Shown: positions 53,857-64,000, counted from the first letter of the stretch. The stretch is 64,000 nt of DNA from Brettanomyces bruxellensis (GCF_011074885.1 NC_054690.1:997001-1061000), one strand, 5' to 3'. Notes: generated from the sequence alone by a model not told the origin. A program made the numbers and translations.

Positions 53857-55276
53857 TCTGCAATACTTCTTTCCTTATCTTTGTAATCGAAATATATTTT
53901 CTTTTCTCGGTGGGAGCCGATTCTACTTACGTAAACATCACGGCAATCTGGAGGACAATCCTTCAAAGTATTCGAATTGAATCGGACTCATGATATCAAA
54001 AGCAATGTAAACTCGCGATTGTATCATTAGTGTAAAGGTAAAAAAGAGCTTTTCCAAACTTGGCCATATGGTCGTCATGACCTTTTTTTGATGACATTTT
54101 GTCAATATGATATATCATAAATCAAATCTTTAACCATTTTAAAGGCCGTATTCGGAGGCAAGTCATGTCATTTATTATCTACCGGGCATTATCTTATCAG
54201 TATCTTAATTAAGATTCAGCTGGCGTCAGCTCATTTCAAGAGCTTATCTTGTTACAAACAAATCCATGAGATACCTGGTCTCAGAGTACTACAAATCCCG
54301 AGAGTCATGTATAATTCTACCAGAAATCGGCAAAAATGTTCTCGAAGCAAAAGTAAATGAATAGAAACGAGACTCTAACTGCTCCTAAAGTTATCGATTT
54401 CGGTACTTTATCTGATACACATGATAAAAAAACATGCGATAGAGAAATATGTTAACGTGCCCGCATCACAATCTGGGATTTTTTCTAAAATCTGGCCGCT
54501 CAGATGACCCTCCCAGTCTAATCAGTAGCAATTGCCTGTTGCAAATGTTATTTCTTCTATCGATCAGTATAAATTATACGAATCAAATTCAGTTAGGTTA
54601 CCAGAGGACAAGGTGATTGCCATGGAGAAGCTGAGGCGGCTTCTTTAAGAGTGGTGCCCGAAAAAAGAATCAAAAAAGTCCAATGAAACTTAAAGGCAAT
54701 ATAGTTGTGGACCAGGAAGATGATTTAGAAAAGTTTATCACAGATGCAGAGCTTGCGGAAGATGCAAAAAAGAGCATTTCGTATGTACGGGCTTAAAAAT
54801 ACAGGTCAGTTCTCATATTTGTTAAAGCTTGACCTTTGTATTCGTTCTCAATTTGGAGCATCATAGATTTGCCTTCATATTTATTCTATCCCGTTTATTA
54901 GTTTAAATATATGCTTTTCTTCGTCGTGCTTCTTGAAGCGTTAGTTTTTTTTTAAAGTGCGTTTCGTTACAATATATGATGTAGAGTGATGCAAAAGAGA
55001 TCTTTCAGTGCCCATAAAGATATCTAACTATTCAATTCGGTATATAACATCGTTTCGAACTTTTCAGAAACCATTGATACTTAGTATTAGTGTAATATCA
55101 CATTCCGTTGGTACTAATTGCAATACACAAACTCGTTTGCAGTATTAGGAAACTCGAATCACTTAAATAAAATTTACGCAAACTACCGTAGCCCCATACT
55201 AAAAAGCGCAAAATAAATTCTAACAATTACAAACTTATCTTTTCATTATTTCTAAACGACTATAGAAAAGCAAAAT
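53857..55276. other. Intergenic region between JLP1-like and HOL1-like genes
   Basis: 1.4 kb between convergent ends. It contains a possible coding relic at 54600-54796, listed separately. AT-rich elsewhere, with no other feature recognised. Confidence 0.45.
54600..54796 (+). pseudogene. Short protein-like relic with one frame break
   Basis: An open frame without ATG begins after a stop and reads GEAEAASLRVVPEKRIKK. After the A6 run at 54672-54677 it must shift by one base to continue as PMKLKGNIVVDQEDDLEKF and ITDAELAEDAKKSISYVRA before TAA. The shift has the same sign as those in neighbouring genes. The protein-like composition suggests a gene end or a decayed fragment, possibly spliced (a GTATGT follows SIS). 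I do not recognise the family. Confidence 0.25.
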
Positions 55277-57031
55277 TCAATTAGTGCTGCTGCTGCTAAC
55301 ACCATCTCTAGCTTCAATATAGCTAATATAGTATCTCTTCGTCCATAGTCTCATTCTTTTTCCGTACTTCATGAAAGGAATAATCATCAAGCATGCAACT
55401 ACTTGCAAAGCAGTTAGAACTGCATAGGTATTAGTGTTTCCCATTGCTTCTAACCAAGGAGAGCATGCAAAGGTGAAAATGCATCCAATACCATTATTAA
55501 TCAAAGAAACACCAATCATTCCCTCCAAAATCATTTCTGGATAGGCTGACATCAAGTATGACATAGCGATATCTCCAGCACAACCAAACGAAAAGCCAAT
55601 AAATCCAAGACCAACTGTGTAGGTGATCTTCCAGCTCCATTCTTTATCGGTTCCAACAGCAAATATCATAAGGCCAATTGGGTCAATTATCAATATTGTG
55701 ACAAGCATCCAAAGGTAATCTTCAGCCTCATGAATACCGTTTCTACGTCTGGCCAATTTCAGAACAACTTTATCTGAAAACCAGCCAGCATAAATGCAGC
55801 CCAAAAAAGCGCCAATTGCACAAGGCACATTCATTAAAGCGACGCCGGTATCAGAGTAGTTCCAAGGTGGATCATAGTAATCTGTATCTTCAGTTGTGAG
55901 GTAGAATGTGAGAAATGCGTCTTGCAATCCCCATAACAAGCCGGATAAAAGAACTGGTGGAAACCAAAAAACACGAAGCATAAGGAAAAGAAGCTTAAAG
56001 TACTGTCTAATACCAAGTCCCTGCAAATTTGAGGAAGGTGTAATGAGTTGAACTCTTTTCCAAAATGGCTTTCGAGGTTCATTTGTACCAGTGCCATACA
56101 TGCATTTACCAGACTCTGTGTCACTATTCAATGCAATATTTGACGCAATCAACGAGTCGGAGGACTCATTTTGAACTTTCTTTTCATCCTCAAGCTTCTT
56201 TGCCTGTTCAAGCTCACTTGATGCGGGATGAACTGAAGAGGAATCTATCTGACCATAGTAACTCCTTCTATCAAAGTCTGTCTCGTACTGAGTAAGAAGC
56301 ATCACAATGATCAACACACCAGAGATAATTGCTGCAAGCCATCCAACCCAACGGAATCCAACATACTCAACAATAAATCCAGCAATTAATGGTCCCAAAT
56401 AGGTACCAACAGAGGTGGCGAGAATGTAAATCGTCAAGGTGCTACTCAACTGATGTGCAAAATACATATCAGAAATAGAAAGCTGCACAGTTGCCTCAGC
56501 ACAGCCTTCACTGGCACCCACAAAAAGTTGAGACCAGATACTGTCTGCCGTATTTCTTGAATGGCCAAACCAAATAGCACCACCCAATCCAAGCAAGATG
56601 CAGATGACATATGTCAATTTTCTGCCGTATAAAGCTGAAGTTGGACCAAGAATGAAAGTGCAGAGTCCAATCGATGCAAATAAAACACCTGCACCGGTAT
56701 TCATAGCATCGTAAGATATACCATATAATTCGTTTAAGGAGTCCTGAATTGAGCCAGCATCATTAGATGTGGCCGCTGTGAATCCAGTGATAAAACAAAG
56801 AAGAATGAACTGGTACAGCTTAGTCCATTTACCCCAATTGAGAGGATCGTTTGGTGAATCAGACGGTTGAGGGTGTAGAACAATACCATCTTTCGTAACC
56901 TTCAACTTACTTTGCTTATCCATATTCTCCAAGTTGCTTGAGTCCACACGGTCAAGCATAAAGTTAATGGTACCCGGAACAAAATCCGGGTGATATTTGT
57001 TAGTGTATTTTTCGTTTCCGTCTGCTGACAT
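55277..57031 (-). CDS. MFS transporter, DHA1 family, HOL1-like
   Basis: The product is 584 residues from ATG 57031, close to S. cerevisiae Hol1 (586). The N-terminus KYTNKYHPDFVPGTI and the PQPSDSPNDPLNWGKW motif are shared with Hol1-type DHA1 transporters. About 12 transmembrane segments follow, with the MFS loop motif GPTSALYGRKL between helices 2 and 3, and a central cytoplasmic loop of ~80 residues rich in Ser/Glu (residues ~250-330). Hol1 transports polyamines and other cations; the real substrate here is unknown. It lies downstream of the JLP1-like gene in convergent orientation. Confidence 0.85.
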   Translation of the reverse strand: MSADGNEKYTNKYHPDFVPGTINFMLDRVDSSNLENMDKQSKLKVTKDGIVLHPQPSDSPNDPLNWGKWTKLYQFILLCFITGFTAATSNDAGSIQDSLNELYGISYDAMNTGAGVLFASIGLCTFILGPTSALYGRKLTYVICILLGLGGAIWFGHSRNTADSIWSQLFVGASEGCAEATVQLSISDMYFAHQLSSTLTIYILATSVGTYLGPLIAGFIVEYVGFRWVGWLAAIISGVLIIVMLLTQYETDFDRRSYYGQIDSSSVHPASSELEQAKKLEDEKKVQNESSDSLIASNIALNSDTESGKCMYGTGTNEPRKPFWKRVQLITPSSNLQGLGIRQYFKLLFLMLRVFWFPPVLLSGLLWGLQDAFLTFYLTTEDTDYYDPPWNYSDTGVALMNVPCAIGAFLGCIYAGWFSDKVVLKLARRRNGIHEAEDYLWMLVTILIIDPIGLMIFAVGTDKEWSWKITYTVGLGFIGFSFGCAGDIAMSYLMSAYPEMILEGMIGVSLINNGIGCIFTFACSPWLEAMGNTNTYAVLTALQVVACLMIIPFMKYGKRMRLWTKRYYISYIEARDGVSSSSTN

Positions 57032-58086
57032 CTTGATCTATTTAATTGCTTATATTGATAGCACAAAAAAAGGAATCTAATCCAAAAAAAAGGTTTTACA
57101 CCTTTTGTTTTGTCAAAGGTTGGTTTCTTACTAAATGGTTGCGGGGTTGATTATTTTAAATCCTGCTGAATGTCATATAAAATGCATAAGACCTTCTATT
57201 TTAACTGTTGAACACAAAGTATATTAATCTCTGTAGCACTATTTTCTTGTCTTTGTGCTTCAAAGAGCCTTGTACGAGATAAGATAATCCCTTCAACAGT
57301 CACAGAGAATCAAATATATTTGCGCAATTAGAAAATAAATGTTTGTCCAACAGTAAGTTCGTCTAAGGCTTCGTTTATTTAGTAGCTGAATTGTAATGTA
57401 TTTATATTTTGGGGCTTCTTGGCGTTACGTTAGAAAATGGAAATAGCTGATATTTTTTTGATGTCCATTTCTAAAAAATTTCGTCCAGTTTTCTGGTTCT
57501 AAAAAATTTTTTCTTTGATGAAAAAAAACTTTTTTGGCATATGTAAGGCAATTGAGCAAACATCGCGGATAGATAGCCCGGCTTATCTTTAATTTTCAAA
57601 CCCTAACAAACGTTGCCAAAATATTTTTATTGTGCCTGTGTATTGTACCGCGCTTGCGTCCGAACTGACAGTTATACGATCCTTGTTCTGATTGGTTTAC
57701 AACGTCTTTGTCAAGTACCTCATTTCGACATTTCAATCGCATTACAATATTAAGCTTAGAGATTAGAGTTTATGCCGCTGACGTGATTGTCTACTGTTCC
57801 ATAGCATTCATGCATGTTTAGTTTTCAAGCCACATTTTACATTTTCTTTAATGTAAAAGGAGCGAGGGGTGGTTTATTATGTATGTATCTTCTTTGTGCG
57901 AACACGAAAAAAGTCATACCAAATCAATTCCAGACCCATTAGTTTTTTTTGCGGAGTCCTCACACAATACTTGTAAATTTACATTCTAAACGATTTTATT
58001 TCCACCCGTGAGTTTATTAAGTAGCAATATTAAATATTGTGTATAGCATTAACGCTTTCTTGATGCGTTTGTTGTAACATCTTATG
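57032..58086. other. Intergenic region upstream of the HOL1-like gene and downstream of LEC1
   Basis: 1.05 kb, AT-rich, with long A/T runs around 57450-57540. It includes the transporter promoter. No gene, RNA or repeat recognised. Confidence 0.45.
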
Positions 58087-61000
58087 TTAAGCAGCCTTCT
58101 GCGTTGCCTCCAACTCTGCAAAACCGGTTAGTCTTTTATAAAGAATGTTTTTGAATGCTTCACTGAGTAATCCTATATCATCACGATACTGCACATCTTC
58201 CCATTCCTGCAAGTTCCTAAATTCTTCATCACTTTCTAGACTTCCATCTGAAATTGCCTTCCTATATGCTTTAAGGAATAGCTTTGACGATTTAAATGCA
58301 CTCATCCAATGCTGTTCATTAGAATCAGGAGGGGCGTCATCTGGTTCACTTTTCAAGTCTAGATTCATTTCCTCCAAATCGGTCTTATTGATTCCGACCG
58401 CATCATACAATCCAGACTGCCGAGATTCTTGTTCTGCAGCTAACTTGTTCGTCAGATTCATCACATGTTCATTGATCTTATTCCAATTTTTTGTTAGTTT
58501 TTTATTCCTCACACGTTTCAAATAATCATTGTCAATAGGATCTGCTGACACACTGTTGTGTCCTGTATTCTGCCTTCTTAAAATCTCATAGTACTTCTTC
58601 TTGGCATCAATTTCATCTATAATCTGGTCAACTTTCTGCACGATCTTAATTCTCTCAGCCTCCTCTGGGATCACAACTTCAAGCAACTTATTCATATCAA
58701 TTGTTTGTTCATCTGGTAGTTCTCGTGCAATTTTCAATAGCCTGATTATTCGATCAAACCATTTGGCTAAACTATCAAATATTCTGTCGTCCTCACATTT
58801 CACGCTCATGTCATTAATATATAAATTATGCAAAAATTGATAGCCATATTCGGCATATTTGTTTTCCAATCCCATGAAAGAAGTAACAATATCAGTCTGT
58901 TTAAATCTGCTGTAATCCTTTTGATAGTATTCAACCAGTCTGATGAGCTCACTCATATATTTAGAAAAAATGGGGATATACTTGTACATCTCCGCTTTTT
59001 TGAACAACAATATTAAAGGTTCAAAAAAGATCGAAATCACTTCCTTGGTAACCTCTATCATCTCCGGCTCTTGCCAGAGTTCTACTAGCATAGATCTATC
59101 ATATCTTCGAAGTTTGAGCTTAAAGTAAATTTTTGCCAAAAGATAAATTGGAAGTTTTCTTCCAGAAATGTGACTTTGACGAGACTCTGCATCCATGTTT
59201 TCCCCATCCTTACAATGTTCAATAAGGTACAATAAGCATTCATCGGTTAACTTTGTTCCATTATCATTCGAATAAAGTAAAATGCTCAACAAAAGGTCCA
59301 TATTATAATATTCCGCATTTTTTTTAATATGTAAAACCTCCACGTCCGAATAATTAAAATATTCATCAATCTTCTTTAATACAAGTTGCACAAACCATTG
59401 TGGGCTAACCTCTCCTGATTCAGTTAAATCATTTACCCGTTCAACATATTGATTGGAAACCTCCTCCGTATCAATGTCCATTTTCTTTATTTCGTCATTC
59501 AACATACCCGTAAAAAGTGTTTGCAACATAGATTGACGCTTGCCCTGATGAAATACATGGGGCATTTGGTAGGTGAAAAGATCAATTATTTTCTTCGCAA
59601 TTTGCAAGGGGTTCGTGAATCTCATTATCATAGCAATCACTCTATACGGAAATAGTGAATGAATTCGTTTGACACTGCGAAAGGTTTCACGTGCACCGTC
59701 ATTACCTATTAAAAGCTCGTACTCTGTACTGGCTACCTCAAGTTCAATTAATTGAATAAGTGCCCGAAACGGAGCGGATAATGTCTCTATCTTCTTATTT
59801 GCTCTAAGTTCATTGAAAACGTACTCCATTCCCAGATCTAACACGGATCCCTTCAAAGCAGAAAGTGATGTCTCCATTTTCTTGATAAGTTTTATTGTTT
59901 CCTTTTGAAAATTCAAATGTTGAACGTTTACTAAGTAGTCAAAGTTAGCTCTGGCAGCCATATCGTTCATATCATCAGTATCAGGTGTATACTGGGCCTC
60001 CAATATGAATTGCTTAAATTCATGTGAATTCCGAACCTCGCTAAGTCCACAAAGGGTTTTCAGGTATCCCCTTAACGAAATTCTCATACTCTCTCGCGGA
60101 TATTTCTTCTTCGGAATCGATTTCGAGCTAGTATTACCATTTTGCTTAATAGGATTTGATCCTAAGCCAAATGAACTCAAAAATCCTTTTTGAAGATTTC
60201 CTACATCAAAAGGTGTATCACTCGGTAAAATTTCTGAGTCTGATAATATTGATGAACTTGGTATCATTGAGTCCCTATCGGACTCGCTGCTAGTATCTGA
60301 CTGTACAGTTGATATCTCATCAAACGACAACCTGGCCCTATCTTTAGTAGGCAAAGCCGGAATTTTAGTATCTGGATATAACAGTTTGATCCTTCTATGA
60401 AATTTCATAAAATCCGAATAGGTTCGTATGATAAACCATGCCTTTCCATTGTCTTCCTTTTGCACATGAATTATGAAGCCATAATGGGAGAACCCCCTCT
60501 TTCTTGGTCGTAATTTTTTAGCCTTGACGAGTTTAACACCACATATATTAACGGCTAAACCATCTATAAAATCAAAATTCTCGTCCATACTGTTTAAACT
60601 TTCGAGATCTGACGTCGTTAAAATGCTTTGTGTATCATCGAGCATATTTACTGAATCCCGGGTAAATTCATTAGTTTCATCATTAGTATTATTATTGGTA
60701 TTATTACTGTTATTATGATCGCCAATCAGTTTTGAGATGTTTTTATAAGCATTTCTTTCCGTACTATCTGTGCTGAAATAAACAGAGTCACCAGTACACC
60801 GAATAGCAGAATTAAATAACATGACAAACAAAGCCTTCAATTTGTATAATGCAAGCTGCCTTTTAGATAGCTCCCCACGATCGTTGCTATTGCTAATTTT
60901 TTTCGATTTCCATGACTCAAACAACTCTTGAAGCTTATCCCAAAAGAATCCTTCCCCCCTAGATCCTTTGTGAAGCTTCTTTAAATGCATCTGAATAAAG

Positions 61001-61419
61001 GGAAAGGTCATTATATATTGCTCCCAAACAAATCTTAAAATGGGAAATTGCTTTCTAAATAACTCCACTGGCCTATCATCAATAAACTGGTGTCTTGTCT
61101 CATTTGGTGAATAATTTTTAAAAGGTGGACCAAATCGTCTCAAGCCTGTAATGTCATTATATGTTGGAGATAACTGATTGAACTCTCTAATTATTTCGAT
61201 GTTAAGCAATTCCTTTTTAAGATAATGCTGTTCCGTAGAGTTCATTTTAATGTGAACATCTGTATTTAAGTCGTTAGCATCATTCATTTCAGCATCCATA
61301 TCTTCTTCTTCGGGTCTAAAGTTTTCATTGCTCGCAATTTTTGTTCGCAACTGATCATAATACTGCCCATACTTGATACTCTGCGGGTTTTCCATTTGCC
61401 ATAAGGCATCTTGCGGCAT
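58087..61419 (-). CDS. LEC1: PX-domain lipid-binding protein YPR097W/LEC1
   Basis: The frame opens at TTG 61425; the first ATG is 61419 and gives 1110 residues (S. cerevisiae Ypr097w is 1073). An N-terminal PX-associated region (residues ~70-180, ELLNIEIIREFNQLSPTYNDITGLRRFGPPF) is followed by a PX domain at ~295-370 (FIIHVQKEDNGKAWFIIRTYSDFMKFHRRI). A long helical PXB-like region fills the C-terminal half. These proteins bind phosphoinositides and influence ergosterol distribution between plasma membrane and lipid droplets. Low-complexity Asn and Ser stretches sit between domains. It lies divergent from SYT1, as in S. cerevisiae, where YPR095C (SYT1) and YPR097W are near neighbours, strengthening both assignments. 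Confidence 0.9.
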   Translation of the reverse strand: MPQDALWQMENPQSIKYGQYYDQLRTKIASNENFRPEEEDMDAEMNDANDLNTDVHIKMNSTEQHYLKKELLNIEIIREFNQLSPTYNDITGLRRFGPPFKNYSPNETRHQFIDDRPVELFRKQFPILRFVWEQYIMTFPFIQMHLKKLHKGSRGEGFFWDKLQELFESWKSKKISNSNDRGELSKRQLALYKLKALFVMLFNSAIRCTGDSVYFSTDSTERNAYKNISKLIGDHNNSNNTNNNTNDETNEFTRDSVNMLDDTQSILTTSDLESLNSMDENFDFIDGLAVNICGVKLVKAKKLRPRKRGFSHYGFIIHVQKEDNGKAWFIIRTYSDFMKFHRRIKLLYPDTKIPALPTKDRARLSFDEISTVQSDTSSESDRDSMIPSSSILSDSEILPSDTPFDVGNLQKGFLSSFGLGSNPIKQNGNTSSKSIPKKKYPRESMRISLRGYLKTLCGLSEVRNSHEFKQFILEAQYTPDTDDMNDMAARANFDYLVNVQHLNFQKETIKLIKKMETSLSALKGSVLDLGMEYVFNELRANKKIETLSAPFRALIQLIELEVASTEYELLIGNDGARETFRSVKRIHSLFPYRVIAMIMRFTNPLQIAKKIIDLFTYQMPHVFHQGKRQSMLQTLFTGMLNDEIKKMDIDTEEVSNQYVERVNDLTESGEVSPQWFVQLVLKKIDEYFNYSDVEVLHIKKNAEYYNMDLLLSILLYSNDNGTKLTDECLLYLIEHCKDGENMDAESRQSHISGRKLPIYLLAKIYFKLKLRRYDRSMLVELWQEPEMIEVTKEVISIFFEPLILLFKKAEMYKYIPIFSKYMSELIRLVEYYQKDYSRFKQTDIVTSFMGLENKYAEYGYQFLHNLYINDMSVKCEDDRIFDSLAKWFDRIIRLLKIARELPDEQTIDMNKLLEVVIPEEAERIKIVQKVDQIIDEIDAKKKYYEILRRQNTGHNSVSADPIDNDYLKRVRNKKLTKNWNKINEHVMNLTNKLAAEQESRQSGLYDAVGINKTDLEEMNLDLKSEPDDAPPDSNEQHWMSAFKSSKLFLKAYRKAISDGSLESDEEFRNLQEWEDVQYRDDIGLLSEAFKNILYKRLTGFAELEATQKAA

Positions 61420-62447
61420 ACCCAATCCGTTAAGTGTTCCAAGTTTCGTGCACTATATGCAAAACAGATGCAAATTTTTGATATCCGACAGTATATCTTA
61501 ATCCGCTTGAGATGGAACTGAGACAATCGATGTTGACCTGTTCCGATTTGAGTATAAGTTACGTTAAATGAACAAACGAAATTATTCCATTTCTATTTCC
61601 AAATTTTTTTTTTTTTTTGTTACACTCCTGTCTTTGAAAGCAGAATTTCCCCACTTCCCTACCAGATGATCAAATTGATACAAGGGAAAAAAAAAACGAG
61701 GTTATTATCATCCTCTGAACGGTCCATGACGTACTACCAAACACACATAATAATTAAATTTTCATTTATGAATTATTATAGTTCGTTAATCATTGATTCA
61801 TGCTACGAAGCACTCTCCTCTAACGAAAGTTGTAGATAGGGAATGCATGTTAAGTATTTGGACTAAAGACGCGTCTTCAGGTGGATAAACCGGGGGAGCG
61901 CGGGTGCTATATTCTAGCACTGCCTGCATTCCTGTAGTGATTTGCCGTTCGTTTATGTATCATGCGTCCCGAATATTAAAATTAAAAGTAGACCGCAGAA
62001 AAAAAAAAAAACGAAATACGGGAAATGGAAAACACTCCAGTAATATTGAACCATCAGCAATCTTTGATGACGTATCCTAGAGTTTCGAAATTCAATTGTG
62101 TTCTGATCTTTCTACTCGTACTCAATTGATTTACAATAAGGCAACAAATTCATGCTTTTAATTGTTAGCTGCTGCCGACAGTAACTTTTTAGACTGAAAC
62201 TAATTCGCGTTTTTGTATCTGGGTTACTTTCATTTAGTCCCGGTTGTTAATTGACGTGTTAGAAGTAAATTTGTTTCTTTTTGAACCCTGAACTCGTCCA
62301 AAGGAAGAAAATTGTGCCTATTTATCAACTTCCTATTGAAGGGAAAAGATCTTGATAATAGACTACTGCGAAGTGAGGTGCATTATCCCCGCGTTCTTTC
62401 TTCATCGCTTCTCTACGAACATACAAAAAAGGTTCTGTGTTAATTTC
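61420..62447. other. Divergent intergenic region between LEC1 and SYT1
   Basis: About 1 kb without a gene. It holds a T-run near 61607-61618, an A-run near 62000-62011 and the 12-bp palindrome AAGACGCGTCTT at 61866-61877 containing ACGCGT. Both promoters must lie here. Confidence 0.5.
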
Positions 62448-64000
62448 ATGGGCGCCAATATCTTTCATACACACAAGCATCCCACAAATAATATTAATGA
62501 TCATGGTAGTACCGACATTGAAACACATGAGAAATCAATTGACGAGCAAGATAGTATTCACAGAAAACATGGGCATCGTATAAAGGGAGTGCGAAGGGCT
62601 TTAACTTTCAAGCGGAAATCGAGTAAGAGTCGATATAATAACCTGATATCAAAATCTACTCGTTTCTCTAATCCAGAAATCACATCGCAGCATACATCAC
62701 GTTCATCATACACATCATCCTCTATTTCTTCATTATCATCAGCCACATCTTGTGGAAGTTATTCTTCCAATGATTCAGAAACATCAAGCAGGATAAAAAG
62801 CACGCAGCAACATCTGAAGGTGAAGATATCGGCCGAATGCCTCCCAAAAGCTCAGAAAAAGGATAGAACAGTAAAAAGGAGTAGATTTCATTTGCACTCT
62901 TCCACAAATAAAGATGGTTTACGTGCACAAGGAAAGAGCAAAGCCGAACTCTCGCCGGTTTCCAAAGGCTTTTTGTTCTCTAGGTTATCGTTAAGAAATC
63001 GAAAATCTTTTAATTCTCTTGAAAATCGGCCACTCTCATCAAAAAAGTCTTTTAATACTATATGTATTCAAGATAATTCATCCCTTGCTTGCGAACCATC
63101 TGACAGCCTTGCGTTTGTTACAAATTCTGATAGTCGAGACAAGATTTACTCTCCGATCAGTCAGTCCAATGATTCTGGTGTTATTAGTTTTGATGTTAAC
63201 CAGAGAAAGCATTCTATGTCGCTGTCTTTAAACAAGCTTAAGAGGAGGACGAAGTCATTTCTCTTATTAAATGCATCTAGCTCTTCTCTACTTGATCTTG
63301 CCAAAGCTGGCAAAGTACCATCTGATTCAATGTCGAATAGGGTGATGGGTGATTCTTTAAATAATTCAAGTGACGGTTCTAAGATAACTTTTGGCTCTAA
63401 AAGATCGGGAGCAAAACCTGAGGTGGAAGAGCGTGCTAATTCGACGGATCACTCAAGCATTTTATGTGATGATTCAGATGGTAGAAGAGAAAGCACAAGT
63501 CACGAATCAAACGGGTCTAGTTCGAGTTTCAGTATAAGATCTAATAGTAGAACTTTCAAAAAGAGATCAAAAACTGTGGGACCAACAGATAAGCAGAGAG
63601 TATCGAGATCAAAGTCTGGGGGGTCTTCTTCTAGATCAAGCTTTAGAAGCAAGTTAAGGGCAAATAGTGACTCGCAAGTTGCAAAGGTTTCAACTGATAG
63701 GCGGAAATCTTTTTCAAAGAAAGATCTTCCACCCACTGATGGGCACATACCAAGTACATACCTTGATGAGGTACTCAGGATGTTCAAATGCTCTACGGTG
63801 GCTCTTTTATTGTCTCTAACGGACTCGAACTTTATGAAACTTACATTAAGAGAATACATTAGAAAATATTTCAATTTTTCTTCTCTGCCGCTCGATATTG
63901 CATTGAGAGAATTCCTAATGATTAATCAACTTCCTAATGAGGTTCAACAAATTGATCGAATTATTTTTGAATTTGGAAGACGTTACAGCGAGCAGCATCC
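62448..64000 (+). CDS. SYT1: SYT1-like Sec7-domain ARF guanine-nucleotide exchange factor (5' part)
   Basis: A frame open to the window end starts at ATG 62448 (MGANIFHTHK) and covers 517 codons. Residues 1-430 are basic and very rich in Ser/Thr, including SYTSSSISSLSS, with many potential phosphosites. At ~435 a Sec7 domain begins (TYLDEVLRMFKCSTVALLL). It continues through LREYIRKYFNFSSLPLDIALREFLM and INQLPNEVQQIDRIIFEFG, the classic start of the Sec7 fold; the catalytic Glu region and any PH domain lie beyond the end. Syt1 activates Arl1/Arf at the trans-Golgi. Its neighbour LEC1 matches the S. cerevisiae order, which separates it from Sec7, Gea1/2 and Yel1. Confidence 0.85.
   Translation, partial: MGANIFHTHKHPTNNINDHGSTDIETHEKSIDEQDSIHRKHGHRIKGVRRALTFKRKSSKSRYNNLISKSTRFSNPEITSQHTSRSSYTSSSISSLSSATSCGSYSSNDSETSSRIKSTQQHLKVKISAECLPKAQKKDRTVKRSRFHLHSSTNKDGLRAQGKSKAELSPVSKGFLFSRLSLRNRKSFNSLENRPLSSKKSFNTICIQDNSSLACEPSDSLAFVTNSDSRDKIYSPISQSNDSGVISFDVNQRKHSMSLSLNKLKRRTKSFLLLNASSSSLLDLAKAGKVPSDSMSNRVMGDSLNNSSDGSKITFGSKRSGAKPEVEERANSTDHSSILCDDSDGRRESTSHESNGSSSSFSIRSNSRTFKKRSKTVGPTDKQRVSRSKSGGSSSRSSFRSKLRANSDSQVAKVSTDRRKSFSKKDLPPTDGHIPSTYLDEVLRMFKCSTVALLLSLTDSNFMKLTLREYIRKYFNFSSLPLDIALREFLMINQLPNEVQQIDRIIFEFGRRYSEQH

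Noticed and set aside
57032..58086. Search for tRNA or other small RNA genes in large intergenic gaps
   Set aside because: No A-box/B-box pairs with a foldable cloverleaf were found besides the two tRNAs reported.

Overview
The window looks like a chromosome piece from an AT-rich, gene-dense budding yeast (Saccharomycotina). It holds single-exon genes with yeast orthologues, two short spliced genes with GTAAG donors, two tRNA genes, and Ty1/copia-type retrotransposon remnants beside the tRNAs. CTG occupies the conserved Leu of the SLGLM motif in the isocitrate dehydrogenase. This suggests CTG is read as Leu, which argues against the CUG-Ser and CUG-Ala clades. The genus is a guess: a Pichiaceae-type yeast such as Brettanomyces/Dekkera would fit, but nothing here proves it.

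Layout. 1-1.3 kb: the 3' end of a copia-type element, its LTR, a partial LTR repeat and tRNA-Ser(AGA). 1.5-7.1 kb: TVP15-like (spliced), a 14-3-3 gene and ARX1. 7.1-10.4 kb: a retrotransposon graveyard with nested solo LTRs of three families and tRNA-Thr(AGT) between two inverted LTRs. 10.6-27 kb: HEM1, a lipid-kinase-like gene, a TPR/Mlp-like nuclear basket gene, MCM10 with a 13-nt first exon, and the osmosensor SLN1. 27.5-47.1 kb: IDP1, a small membrane protein, KIP3, an AMPK beta subunit, PNP1, a PDK1-type kinase, HTS1, ARP4, EAF6, EFL1 and COA6. 47.4-57.0 kb: a looser metabolic region with an aldehyde dehydrogenase, an amino-acid permease, a sulfonate/2-oxoglutarate dioxygenase (JLP1-like) and a HOL1-like MFS transporter. 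58.1-64 kb: YPR097W/LEC1 and, divergently, the 5' part of SYT1. These two are also close neighbours on S. cerevisiae chromosome XVI.

How the genes fit together. Most of the window is housekeeping: haem and purine metabolism, translation, chromatin, the cytoskeleton and signalling. Two contexts stand out. ARP4 and EAF6, both NuA4 acetyltransferase subunits, are transcribed divergently from one roughly 0.4-kb promoter. The aldehyde dehydrogenase, permease and JLP1-like genes sit together around a promoter with a perfect Met31/Met32-type site, which suggests a sulfonate (for example taurine) utilisation locus.

Sequence quality. Four genes (TVP15-like, MLP-like, SLN1, JLP1-like) are broken by ten frameshifts in all. 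Each is explained by one missing base, usually in a short homopolymer, and restoring them gives lengths close to the yeast orthologues. Under-called homopolymers in the assembly are the simplest explanation. These genes are annotated as genes with probable consensus errors, not as firm pseudogenes.
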